A stretch of 54,531 nucleotides of DNA from an uncultured Bacteroidales bacterium (lineage in GTDB: Bacteria; Bacteroidota; Bacteroidia; Bacteroidales; FEN-979), in assembly GCA_903903985.1 (NCBI GenBank), contig CAIVAT010000002.1, forward strand, positions 1-54,531. Direction: 5' to 3'. The position numbers were made by a program, and so were the translations under genes. Positions 1 through 8,731 of the stretch are shown one piece after another. The notes under the pieces were generated by a model. The model saw only the letters and a list, made by a program, of their open reading frames with translations. It had not been told where the DNA came from and ran no database searches. The first letter of the stretch is position 1; every line of letters begins with the position of its first letter.

Positions 1-293
1 AATATTGTTGAATGACAAATTTTGAATTATTAACATTATCGTTAACATGTTATAAATCAATCAAGTCGTAGTTTTTTTTGTTTTTTATGCTGCTGCTCCA
101 AGCCATCTCCAAGTTTTTATTCGATTAGCGTTCGTTAAGCATTCGATAAGCATTCAGCTTCATTATGTTTGGAATTAGTCAAAAATTGCTAATTTTACCC
201 TTTTTTATTGTTATAAGGATCATGATTGATAAAAGTCGGTCTGTCTGCTAAAATATTGAAAGCAGGAAAAATTATTAAACGGATGAATTATTT
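1..293. other. AT-rich leader upstream of the ABC exporter genes
   Basis: No gene is seen here. The stretch is strongly AT-rich and precedes the exporter operon. A TATGTTTG at 164-171 fits the Bacteroidota -7 consensus TAnnTTTG, but I see no convincing -33 TTTG box at the right distance, so a promoter is only possible. The octamer AAGCATTC occurs twice 10 bases apart around 137-155. Confidence 0.35.
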
Positions 294-1076
294 ATGAAAA
301 ATATGTTTCACCAAAAACAGCTTCATTACTGGGACACCATCTGGATGCTGGCCAAGACTGATTTGAAGATGAGGTACCAGGGATCCTGGCTGGGAGCCAT
401 CTGGGTTTTTCTTAAACCGTTTTGTCTTTTCCTAATATTGAATTTTGTTTTCTCGAATCTGTTTTTCAAACACAATCCAAATTACACGATCCGGTTGTTG
501 GTTGGCCTCGTCCTCTGGTTTTTCTTTTCAGAAGCAACAACGGTCGGAATGAATAGTTTGCTCACAAAAGCTCCCATATTAAAAAAGGTCTATATTCCGT
601 TATGGCTCATCATTGTTTCTTCAACGGTTCATAGCGCCCTTGCTTTTTTCTTCAACCTGGTTATTCTGTTTATTTTCCTTCTTGCCTATAATGTTTTTCC
701 TGGAATTTTACAAATTTCAGTATTCCTTATTTATATTATTCTTATTTATGGAATTTCACTGACCTACTCTTTTTTTGCTGCTCCTTTATTAGTCAGGTTC
801 CGCGATCTTAACCAGATATGGGAGGTGCTGCTTGGCGTTTTATTTTATGCAAGCCCCATTATTTATCCGATGTCGGCGGTTCCTCAAGATGTACAAACCT
901 ATTTGTATATAAGCCCAATGACGTTGCTTATCGAACATTCAAGGGTTGCTTTAATTGATCATGGCATCGCCCGTTTTGATCATCTCCTGATATTCATAGC
1001 TATTTTTATCCCTTGTTTCCTTGGAAGTATATGGTTTTTAAAAAAATCCTCAAAAAACCTGATTGAAAGCATGTAG
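294..1076 (+). CDS. wzm: ABC-2 type polysaccharide export permease (Wzm-like)
   Basis: This 260-residue integral membrane protein is the predicted channel half of an ABC exporter that moves undecaprenyl-linked polysaccharide (O-antigen or teichoic-acid type) across the inner membrane. About six hydrophobic segments are visible (near residues 30-52, 62-85, 105-133, 138-165, 175-200 and 230-250). The N-terminal amphipathic stretch has the family pattern DLKMRYQGSWLGAIW before the first membrane span, and length matches Wzm/TagG/RfbA-type permeases (about 260). The ATPase gene follows after 15 bases, which fixes the assignment. Substrate cannot be read from the sequence. Family assignment is firm; the wzm symbol is by analogy. 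Confidence 0.9.
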   Translation: MKNMFHQKQLHYWDTIWMLAKTDLKMRYQGSWLGAIWVFLKPFCLFLILNFVFSNLFFKHNPNYTIRLLVGLVLWFFFSEATTVGMNSLLTKAPILKKVYIPLWLIIVSSTVHSALAFFFNLVILFIFLLAYNVFPGILQISVFLIYIILIYGISLTYSFFAAPLLVRFRDLNQIWEVLLGVLFYASPIIYPMSAVPQDVQTYLYISPMTLLIEHSRVALIDHGIARFDHLLIFIAIFIPCFLGSIWFLKKSSKNLIESM

Positions 1077-1091
1077 TTATAACTTACTGAA

Positions 1092-2345
1092 ATGAACAAC
1101 GATATTGCCATAAAAGTCGATCATATTTCGAAAATGTTTGAAATTCCGCAGGAGCGCAGGAATACGATCCGGGAGAAGGTGATCGGGTTCAGAAAAAAAA
1201 CGATCTACGAAAAATATAATGCACTGGAAGATGTCTCCCTGGAAATAAAACGGGGAGAGTTTTTCGGGATCATTGGCCGGAACGGAAGCGGTAAATCAAC
1301 TCTGTTAAAAATTCTCGCGGGCATCTATTCTCCCGATTCCGGATCGGTAGCAGTGAACGGGCAGATATCTCCCTTCCTTGAACTTGGGGTGGGCTTTAAT
1401 CCTGAACTTTCGGGAAAAGATAATATTTTCCTGAATGGTACCATCCTCGGGTTGACATTTAAGGAAATTGAGAAGAAATATCCCAAAATTATCGAATTTT
1501 CGGAGTTGGAACGGTTTATACACCTGAAAGTAAAAAATTATTCCAGTGGGATGCAGGTGCGGCTTGCGTTTTCAGTTGCCATCCATGCCAATAAAGAAAT
1601 CCTGCTCATGGACGAAGTTCTGGCTGTTGGTGACCTCAATTTTCAAACAAAATGTCTCACTGAATTCGTCAATTACAAACACCAGAAGAAAACGGTTGTC
1701 CTGGTCACCCATGACCTGGGCGTCGCGCAAAAATACTGTGACCGGCTCATGCTGCTTCGCAGTGGCAGGGATGTGATGACAGGTCATGCAAAAGAGGTAG
1801 CCTCAGAATACACACTGCAGAACATGTCGGATGAAGAGCACAGGATTTCTCAGAAAGCACAACAAAAAGAATCCGAGGTAATAGTGCTTGACAATATTAA
1901 CATTGATCCGGTTTTTATTGATAACAATCCGGTGAACAAAGCGGCTACGATAGAAAAAATTGAATTCCTGGATGAAAATGGAGATTTGAAAAATATTTTT
2001 AAAACCGGTGACGACCTGGGTGTCAGGATCCGGTTTACGAAAAATGAAAATATCGATAAACTGAACTTTGGGGTGGCCATCTATTCCATGGAAGATTATT
2101 TTATTTTTGGCATCAACACGCTCCTGGATAATATCAATACCGAAAAAATGATACAGGAGGGATATTGTGATGTTCATTTCAGCCGGATCAACCTCGGAAC
2201 GAATAAATATTATATAAGGGCAGGAATTTATGAAGATCAGGCTGAAAAGCTGATCGATTTTGTTGATCAATCCAAAGATTATTTCCAGGTACAGGCATTC
2301 AATTTGAATACCGGGATCGTTCACCTGGATTATGAATGGGGTTGA
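1092..2345 (+). CDS. wzt: ABC transporter ATP-binding protein with C-terminal Wzt-type domain
   Basis: This is the ATPase of the polysaccharide exporter. The nucleotide-binding domain covers about residues 40-240: Walker A GRNGSGKST at 62-70, signature SSGMQ at 151-155, Walker B ILLMDE at 170-175, and the H-loop THD near 206. After a linker (about 245-285), residues 285-410 form a beta-rich domain like the Wzt C-terminal carbohydrate-binding domain, which in characterised systems recognises the terminal modification of the O-polysaccharide and gates export. The total of 417 residues suits a Wzt with that extra domain and not a short TagH type. It lies 15 bases after the permease gene. The tail suggests the exported glycan carries a capping group, which is inference. 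Confidence 0.9.
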   Translation: MNNDIAIKVDHISKMFEIPQERRNTIREKVIGFRKKTIYEKYNALEDVSLEIKRGEFFGIIGRNGSGKSTLLKILAGIYSPDSGSVAVNGQISPFLELGVGFNPELSGKDNIFLNGTILGLTFKEIEKKYPKIIEFSELERFIHLKVKNYSSGMQVRLAFSVAIHANKEILLMDEVLAVGDLNFQTKCLTEFVNYKHQKKTVVLVTHDLGVAQKYCDRLMLLRSGRDVMTGHAKEVASEYTLQNMSDEEHRISQKAQQKESEVIVLDNINIDPVFIDNNPVNKAATIEKIEFLDENGDLKNIFKTGDDLGVRIRFTKNENIDKLNFGVAIYSMEDYFIFGINTLLDNINTEKMIQEGYCDVHFSRINLGTNKYYIRAGIYEDQAEKLIDFVDQSKDYFQVQAFNLNTGIVHLDYEWG

Positions 2346-2348
2346 TGG

Positions 2349-4130
2349 CTAATTTTTTTCGTGCTTTAATTTCTTTGCAATGAAAACCGGGGGAGAAAGC
2401 AGAACCTTCCCGACTTTCCAGGTATAGGAGTTGAAAATAGTGTCTATTTCCTTTTGTTTGGCGAGAATTGCTGCCTGAAGGTTCGTGATATCATCCTTGT
2501 GTCTTTCAATTGTTTCAGCGAAATGCAGCTTATTGCTTGCCAGGGCAGATGTAAGTTGTTCAACATGTTGGTTGCCGGCCTCCATAACCTGCGTGAATTC
2601 AGCCTCCTTTTGCTGGAAGAGTTTCAGGAATGAACTTTTTTCAGCCTGCAGCGATCTTACAATCTCTTCGTAGTCCTCCTTTTGGGCGTTCATCGCTTCG
2701 ATGTGACTTGATTTCAAGGCCTTGACCAAAAGATCCTGTTCTGATTTTTGATGACCGATAGCCTGGTTGTGTTCAATTCTCAAATCGGAAACAAAATGAC
2801 TATGCTCGATTTTGAGGTTGGTGGTTTCCTGGTTATGCTCTGTTCTCTGATTTGATAAAAGGTGATCATATTCAATCTTCAGGTTTGAGATTTCCTGATT
2901 GTATTCCGTTCTTAAATTTGTTACAAAATGGCCGTGTTCAACTTTTAAATTGCTGATATTATTATCATGCTCAGTTTTCAGGTTCGACAGAAGTGAAGCA
3001 TGTTCTTCTTTTAAAGTGGCGATAACTTGACTGTATTCAGTTTTAAGGCTGGTTAACAAAGCAGCCTGTTCTTCCCTTAAGTCATTGATTTTCTGATCAT
3101 ATTCAGTTTTCAGGTTCGTTAGATGTGAAGCATTCTCTTCTTTTAATGCGGCGATAACTTGATCGTGTTCTGTTCTTAGCGTGAAAAGGAAGTTCGTGTT
3201 TTCAGTCCTTAAATTGCTGAGGGTTTCATCAAATTCCAACCGCATGTCAGAAATCACTTTTTCATGTTGCTTTCCCATGTTGGTGACCGATTCAAGATGG
3301 CCTGTTTGTTGGCCTGCAATGTGTTGTCTTAAGCGCTCCGCTTCTTCTCCCAGTGCGATGATGCGATTATGAAGTTCCATTTCCCGGTAACGTGACATCA
3401 GGTAATAAAATGGTGAATCCTCGTCATAGACACTCACGGAATATGGATCAAGTTGAAAATGTTGTTTGATATTATTCACAAAGTCTTTTGACAAGGAATC
3501 GTCGCCACCCATGGAGATACCTCCTGTTTTAAAGAAAGCTATGATTTTATCTGCATAGGTGAATTTGTATTTAATAAAGCACCGTAAGTTGTAATCCCAA
3601 TCTGAAGAAGTTGAATATTTTTCAGTAAAATATCCGATTTGCTTTATTACGCTACTGGGGTAAAAAATGGCCTGATGACAAATATTTTTTTTTAAAAGTT
3701 TTTTTAATTCAAACGGGCCGTCATATATGCTGCCGTTTTTCGCCCAGGAAGTATCTCCAAGAACGGATACATTCCCATATACAATTTGCTCTTCCTGAAA
3801 GAGACCTTGTTCATAGAGATCAGTCAGGGTGTTTTCATTATAAAAGGCATCATCGGCGCCCATGAAATACATCCAGTCACCTGTGGACAGATCCATTCCC
3901 TTGTTCATTGCCTGATAGACTCCTGAGTCTTTCTCTGTAAGCAGGCGGATGTGTTTATACATCTTTTGATACTTGCGAATGGTTGGAAGTGTTTTGTCTT
4001 TTGAGGCGCCATCAACGATGATATGCTCAATATTCTGATAGGTTTGAGTTGCAACCGATTTCAGCGCTGTTTCTATAGATGCCCCGGTGTTCAATGCTGG
4101 GGTAATGACCGTGATTTTTGGCAACATCAT
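2349..4130 (-). CDS. GT2 glycosyltransferase with long hendecad-repeat coiled coil
   Basis: Residues 3-230 are a GT-A family 2 glycosyltransferase: TVITPALNTG at the start, IIVDGASKDKT, and a DD pair in MGADDAF near 93. It resembles WcaA-type enzymes that use nucleotide sugars at the cytoplasmic face. Residues 250-560 are a nearly continuous coiled coil. Within it, residues 296-471 are eight tandem 22-residue units, each two 11-residue halves of the form LKTEHxQxIxN/LKxEHxxxLxN. The C-terminus NSYTWKVGKVLLSP matches the short motif often found after coiled coils in polysaccharide glycosyltransferases and probably docks at the membrane. Convergent with the ATPase gene, whose stop is 3 bases away. 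Sugar specificity is unknown. Confidence 0.85.
   Translation of the reverse strand: MMLPKITVITPALNTGASIETALKSVATQTYQNIEHIIVDGASKDKTLPTIRKYQKMYKHIRLLTEKDSGVYQAMNKGMDLSTGDWMYFMGADDAFYNENTLTDLYEQGLFQEEQIVYGNVSVLGDTSWAKNGSIYDGPFELKKLLKKNICHQAIFYPSSVIKQIGYFTEKYSTSSDWDYNLRCFIKYKFTYADKIIAFFKTGGISMGGDDSLSKDFVNNIKQHFQLDPYSVSVYDEDSPFYYLMSRYREMELHNRIIALGEEAERLRQHIAGQQTGHLESVTNMGKQHEKVISDMRLEFDETLSNLRTENTNFLFTLRTEHDQVIAALKEENASHLTNLKTEYDQKINDLREEQAALLTSLKTEYSQVIATLKEEHASLLSNLKTEHDNNISNLKVEHGHFVTNLRTEYNQEISNLKIEYDHLLSNQRTEHNQETTNLKIEHSHFVSDLRIEHNQAIGHQKSEQDLLVKALKSSHIEAMNAQKEDYEEIVRSLQAEKSSFLKLFQQKEAEFTQVMEAGNQHVEQLTSALASNKLHFAETIERHKDDITNLQAAILAKQKEIDTIFNSYTWKVGKVLLSPPVFIAKKLKHEKN
2718..3245 (-). repeat. 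Eight tandem 66-bp units encoding 22-residue coiled-coil repeats
   Basis: This stretch of the glycosyltransferase gene is built from eight in-frame 66-base units (residues 296-471). Recurrent elements in each are LKTE or LRTE at position 1 and LKxE or LRxE at position 12, so the true period is 11 residues. The unit boundaries fall exactly every 22 residues at 296, 318, 340, 362, 384, 406, 428 and 450; a more degenerate ninth follows at 472. The nucleotide copies are diverged, so expansion is not very recent. Confidence 0.85.
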
Positions 4131-4333
4131 TTTTAATTATGATTAATACTTTCAATTGAAAGGAGTAAGCAATGCTTTAACATTAATATATTGCATATAG
4201 GCATTACAAAGCTAATAATTCTTTGATAACAGGGATGTCCCGTGATTGAAATTGTGAAATAAATTCCGCAAAAAGCATGAAAACAGGCAGTAAAAGAGCT
4301 ATTATAAAATGATAAATTCATCTCTTCTGATCA
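4131..4333. other. AT-rich intergenic stretch, no feature recognised
   Basis: This lies between the start of the coiled-coil glycosyltransferase (minus strand) and the WbsX remnant. It is AT-rich and holds no convincing reading frame, hairpin or repeat. It must include the promoter for the minus-strand glycosyltransferase, but no clear Bacteroidota promoter motif could be placed. Confidence 0.4.
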
Positions 4334-4483
4334 GTTGAAATCCAGTTTCATCAAATCCCTGAGAATGAGACCTGGTGCGGGAAGGGCTTTACTGAATGGG
4401 CAAATGTGGCTTTAGCAAAACCTTTATTTCCCTGCCATTACGAATCCCATATTGCAGGATACTTGATATATACGTGTGAATAG
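4334..4483 (+). pseudogene. Remnant of a WbsX-family (GH99-like) gene, N-terminal segment
   Basis: Reading from 4340, the peptide runs IQFHQIPENETWCGKGF and on through TEWANVALAKPLFPCHYESH to a stop at 4481-4483. This is clearly the N-terminal signature of the WbsX proteins in this window (for example [20 protein letters not shown] at 7575-8654), with a Trp-to-Cys change. There is no start codon and homology ends near 4462, so only about 40 residues remain of about 360. The intact family members start downstream at 4775 and 7575, so this is probably a leftover of duplication or recombination among WbsX genes. Confidence 0.85.
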
Positions 4484-4774
4484 CATGTTGCTGTTGCTTA
4501 TATACAGGGTCGGCCGGATGCCCGATCCTGGTAAAATCGCAAAGACCTGGCGCGACTTTGTTATAAAGAAGATCAATGAGTAGTTGAACTTGTGTGTGGT
4601 CGATAACCTTTGTCAAAGAAATCGACCCCTCCTTGATAGGGTTTGAAGGCATGGTTCATTTCCTGTTATTTCTTCATTTTGCTTTGTTTTTGCAAAAGTA
4701 TAATTACCTTTGCTTTCTAAAGGCAAGTCAGCCTTGTATTTACACGATAACCATTTTAATATCGAACAAGCAGC
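4484..4774. other. Intergenic region between WbsX remnant and next gene
   Basis: No gene is supported here. An 87-codon minus-strand frame spans 4389-4652 but overlaps the WbsX remnant and has no recognisable domain. On the plus strand a short frame ending at 4583 (DPGKIAKTWRDF then VIKKINE) looks like the tail of some protein but could not be assigned. The AT-rich part after 4690 should carry the promoter for the gene at 4775. Confidence 0.35.
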
Positions 4775-7531
4775 ATGTATATGAACAGTATTGTTAATTC
4801 ACTTCTAGGGACTATTAGACGATATGCTGATTATTTTTACTTTATTTTAAAATACCAGGTAAATATTAGAAAATATAAAAATCCTGATTATGCTACTATT
4901 ATAAGTTCCAGCCTGTTCAATAAAGAATGGTATTTATTTTATAACGAAGATGTTGAAAAAGCAAATGTTGATCCGGTTGACCACTATCTTAATCATGGCT
5001 GGAAAGAAAAAAGAAATCCATCTCCGCTGTTTGATGGAAGTTCGTATCTTTTTTTAAATCCGGATGTTGAAAAGGCTGGAATAAATCCTTTATTGCATTA
5101 CGAAAACATTGGCAGGAAAGAAAAAAGGAAATATCATAAAACAAATGGTGTATTCCTTGTCTCTGAAAAAGATCCATTTGTTCCATTGCTTAATGCAAGT
5201 CCGCTTACTTCACTGCCCGTAAAGATAATAGCGCTGTATTTGCCTCAATTTCATGAAATTCCGGAAAATAATGAGTGGTGGGGTAATGGATTTACTGAAT
5301 GGACAAACGTAAAAAAAGCCAAACCTCTTTTTAAAGGACATTATCAACCCCATTTGCCGGGTGAATTGGGTTATTATAATTTACTGGATGGCAAAATAAT
5401 GAAACGCCAGGTTGAACTGGCTCAATTGTATGGAATAACTGGATTTTGTTTTTATTTTTACTGGTTTAACGGGAAAACACTTTTAGAAACACCCATCCTA
5501 AACTACCAGTCTGATCCATCTTTAGATCTGCCATTTTGTCTTTGCTGGGCCAATGAAAACTGGACACGCCGTTGGGATGGTTATGATTCGGAGATATTGA
5601 TTTCTCAGCAATATTCCCCGGATGATGATATAAGTTTTATAAAATATGTCAGCAAGTATTTTAAAGATAAAAGGTACATACGCATTGATGGCAAACCTCT
5701 ATTACTTGTATATCGCCCCGCTAAATTTCCTGATCCTGTTCAAACGACAAATAGTTGGCGTGAATGGCTTCACAACAATAACCAGGAAGAAATATACTTG
5801 GCTTATGTGCAATCGTTTGAAAAAGTCTTTCCAATTTCTTATGGATTTGACGCAGCCATTGAATTTCCGCCGGAAAAATCAGATGATACCCGGTTATTTA
5901 ATGGTATTAAACCCAGGGGAAGGAAAAAATTTCTGCACATTTTTAATTGGTTGGCTAATTTGGAGAAAACACAAAGTATTAAAACTTCTGATTACAAGTT
6001 ATTCAGAGGAGTTTGCCCTTCCTGGGATAATGTTCCAAGAAGAAAATCGATGGGATCAATAGTGGTAAATAATACACCGGAGCTCTTTGAGAATTGGTTG
6101 GCAGATGCCATAGCAGATACAATAAAGAGATTTAAATTAAGTCTGGATGAAAGACTTATTTTCGTGAATGCATGGAATGAATGGGGAGAAGGAGCACATC
6201 TGGAGCCGGATAAAAAATATGGATATGCATGGCTTCAGGCCATTCGCAATGCATTGACGCTGTTTTCTCAGATCAAGCCCTTGAAAATTGAAGAAAACAA
6301 GAAATCTGTCTTATTCGATTTGTTATTTTGCCAGGGTGGTTTCCACGGAGGCGGAGAATATGGCAAGGCTGTTTTCAGGGAACTGGTTAACAAAGTGATT
6401 TCCCGGAATGAATATGTCATGTATGTTGCACTTAACCCTAAATTATATATTGACGAATCTCTTTTATTTTTATGTCAAAATAACGGTGACCGCATTAGAA
6501 CTATAGATGTCAATAATATAGGTGACATCAGGAAATTGGTCAATACGGATTTATTTGATGTTTTTTTCACACCCGCCCTGGTTGTTTATTCGAAAGGTTA
6601 TCAGTATTTGGTAACGGCAGGAAAGGAACTGGGTTTTCTTTGCTCCCATACACGGGTTATCGGTACTTTACACGATATCAGGGATTTTGAAATGTCTATG
6701 GATTATAATCAAATATATAAATTCAGAAAAAAAATCGGATGCAGATTTGAAAATAAACTTAGCTCACGAAAATTACAGAAAAATATACGGTCATTTGGTG
6801 ATTATGCAGATGGCCTGCGGGAGATGTATCAAAAAATAATTGAGGATGAAGTGGTTACCAATATTATCACTGTTTCAGATTATTCGATGAAAAGCATGAA
6901 AGAAAATCTTAATGTTAATGATGACTTACAGCTCAAATTCAGTGTTTTATATTCCTGCATGAAACCCAGATATTCTCCGGAGCCATTCAGTGCCAAAGGA
7001 TATGATTTTGAAAAGATAAAGTATTTCCTTTCAATAAACCTTGGCAGGTCTGAGAAAAATGGCCCTGCCATTGCCAGAGCAATTGATGAGTTGGTTTCCG
7101 AAAATGTGTTTCCTGATAATTATTATGCGGTATTGACGGGTATTGAAAATCTGGCACAACTGGACATTGAAATTAAAAACAAGGACAGGTTTATCGTTTT
7201 AGGATTCCTCTCCGCGGAAAACCTGGAATATCTCTATTGCCATGCGGCATGCCTGATATATGCCTCATTAAGTGAAGGTTTTGGATATCCTCCGATCGAA
7301 GCAATGAGTTACAATGTTCCCAGTATTGTTTCAGCGGTAAGCGCCATCCCTGAGATTTGCGGGGAAGCTGCGATATATTGTGATCCATATGATGTATCAT
7401 CCATCAAAGAGGCCATTGTTAAAAGTTTAAAAAATCCACCATCCAGGGAAGTATTGGCGAACAGGTATGCTTTCATTACAACAAGGCAGATTAATGATCT
7501 CAATAAGCTTGTAGAAATTATCTTGAATTAA
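4775..7531 (+). CDS. WbsX (GH99-like) domain fused to a GT4 glycosyltransferase
   Basis: This 918-residue protein has three parts. Residues 36-120 hold two copies of a short repeat with the core DVEKAxxxPxxHYxxxGxKEKR, of the type found at the N-terminus of many large glycosyltransferases. Residues 148-500 are a WbsX domain, related to GH99 and annotated with O-antigen synthesis: YLPQFHEIPENNEWWG at 155-170, WANENWTRRW near 258-267, and NAWNEWGEGAHLEP near 464-477. Residues 515-918 are a GT-B fold GT4 transferase with the nucleotide-sugar site EGFGYPPIEAM at 834-844. No signal peptide is seen, so it is probably cytoplasmic or peripheral. ATG codons lie at 4775 and 4781; the first is used. Products of the WbsX activity are not established. 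Confidence 0.88.
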   Translation: MYMNSIVNSLLGTIRRYADYFYFILKYQVNIRKYKNPDYATIISSSLFNKEWYLFYNEDVEKANVDPVDHYLNHGWKEKRNPSPLFDGSSYLFLNPDVEKAGINPLLHYENIGRKEKRKYHKTNGVFLVSEKDPFVPLLNASPLTSLPVKIIALYLPQFHEIPENNEWWGNGFTEWTNVKKAKPLFKGHYQPHLPGELGYYNLLDGKIMKRQVELAQLYGITGFCFYFYWFNGKTLLETPILNYQSDPSLDLPFCLCWANENWTRRWDGYDSEILISQQYSPDDDISFIKYVSKYFKDKRYIRIDGKPLLLVYRPAKFPDPVQTTNSWREWLHNNNQEEIYLAYVQSFEKVFPISYGFDAAIEFPPEKSDDTRLFNGIKPRGRKKFLHIFNWLANLEKTQSIKTSDYKLFRGVCPSWDNVPRRKSMGSIVVNNTPELFENWLADAIADTIKRFKLSLDERLIFVNAWNEWGEGAHLEPDKKYGYAWLQAIRNALTLFSQIKPLKIEENKKSVLFDLLFCQGGFHGGGEYGKAVFRELVNKVISRNEYVMYVALNPKLYIDESLLFLCQNNGDRIRTIDVNNIGDIRKLVNTDLFDVFFTPALVVYSKGYQYLVTAGKELGFLCSHTRVIGTLHDIRDFEMSMDYNQIYKFRKKIGCRFENKLSSRKLQKNIRSFGDYADGLREMYQKIIEDEVVTNIITVSDYSMKSMKENLNVNDDLQLKFSVLYSCMKPRYSPEPFSAKGYDFEKIKYFLSINLGRSEKNGPAIARAIDELVSENVFPDNYYAVLTGIENLAQLDIEIKNKDRFIVLGFLSAENLEYLYCHAACLIYASLSEGFGYPPIEAMSYNVPSIVSAVSAIPEICGEAAIYCDPYDVSSIKEAIVKSLKNPPSREVLANRYAFITTRQINDLNKLVEIILN

Positions 7532-7574
7532 TGACGTTACGTGTTTAATATTATCAATTAATATTTGGTTTTAA

Positions 7575-8654
7575 ATGGGAAAAATAAAATTTATTGCACA
7601 TTATTTACCCCAATTTCATCTGATACCTGAGAATGATGAATGGTGGGGAAAAGGATTTACTGAATGGACAAATACGGCAAAAGCAAAGCCATTATATAAA
7701 GATCATTATCAACCCCATGTTCCGGCAGATTTGGGATTTTACGATCTTAGAGTGCCTGAAATCCGGGAGGCACAGGCTGAAATGGCTAAAGAACATGGTG
7801 TATATGGATTTTGTTACTGGCATTACTGGTTTGGGAATGGAAGAAGGCTTTTAGAACGCCCGTTTAATGAAGTTTTGGCTTCAAAAAAACCCGATTTCCC
7901 GTTTTGTTTAGCCTGGGCAAATCATACCTGGAGCGGAATCTGGTATGGTGCAACAGATAGAATTCTGGTTGAACAAACCTATCCCGGGGATGAGGACTAC
8001 ATCGCCCATTTCAATTATTTATTAGTTGCTTTCAGAGATGAAAGATACATTAGAATTAACGGGAAACCTCTTTTTTTTCTATATCAACCAAGGGAAATTC
8101 CGGATTTAAAACATTTTATTGAGTTGTTCAACGATTTAGCAATAAAAAATGGTTTTCCGGGCATTCACTTTGTTGTAACAGAAGTTTCGCCGGAATGGGG
8201 CTCCAAAGAATATAATATTGATGCTGTTTCTTATGCATTAATGTATAAAGTTTGGGGCGTGCTGCATCCTTCTGACAAAAAAAACAGGATTCAGACTTTT
8301 TTGAAAACCAGAATATTAAAAAAAACCGAGCTGAACCGTATTGAATATTCAGAGGCAATAAAACATTTGATTTATAAAGGCAAGCTTGAAAATTATTATT
8401 ATCCGGCGGTTATGCCTAATTGGGATAATACACCCCGTTCAGGTGAAAGAGGAGTAATATTTCATAATTCAACACCCGAATTATTTGAACAACACCTTGC
8501 AGATGCGGCAGATATTGTTAAGGATTATCCGGATGAGCAGAAAATTATTTTCATAAAATCATGGAACGAATGGGCAGAAGGAAATCATTTGGAACCTGAT
8601 TTGAAATGGGGATTGCAATATTTATCAAAGATTAAGAAGTACTCGGATATGTAA
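7575..8654 (+). CDS. WbsX-family (GH99-like) protein
   Basis: A single-domain WbsX protein of 359 residues, the usual family length. It begins IKFIAHYLPQFHLIPENDEW, has [15 protein letters not shown] at 26-40, WANHTWSG near 113-120, and ends with FIKSWNEWAEGNHLEPD, the conserved acidic/aromatic signature. WbsX members lie in O-antigen and capsule clusters and share the barrel fold of GH99 endomannosidases; whether they transfer, trim or sense glycan is unresolved. It follows the fusion gene by 43 bases and is likely co-transcribed. It is a paralogue of the WbsX domains at 4775 and 30726. Confidence 0.88.
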   Translation: MGKIKFIAHYLPQFHLIPENDEWWGKGFTEWTNTAKAKPLYKDHYQPHVPADLGFYDLRVPEIREAQAEMAKEHGVYGFCYWHYWFGNGRRLLERPFNEVLASKKPDFPFCLAWANHTWSGIWYGATDRILVEQTYPGDEDYIAHFNYLLVAFRDERYIRINGKPLFFLYQPREIPDLKHFIELFNDLAIKNGFPGIHFVVTEVSPEWGSKEYNIDAVSYALMYKVWGVLHPSDKKNRIQTFLKTRILKKTELNRIEYSEAIKHLIYKGKLENYYYPAVMPNWDNTPRSGERGVIFHNSTPELFEQHLADAADIVKDYPDEQKIIFIKSWNEWAEGNHLEPDLKWGLQYLSKIKKYSDM

Positions 8655-8731
8655 CATTATTATACTGAGTCTTCGGAGGTTTGCTTTTGCAATCCAGTAA
8701 GGATTGAGTATAGAACTAGACCAACCTGCGT

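Noticed and set aside
4524..4583. Short plus-strand tail (DPGKIAKTWRDF then VIKKINE, stop)
   Set aside because: It looks like the end of a protein, but no start or family can be assigned and it may be chance.
4389..4652. 87-codon minus-strand frame between the coiled-coil glycosyltransferase and the WbsX-GT4 gene
   Set aside because: It overlaps the WbsX remnant on the other strand and matches no family I know; not enough to call a gene.
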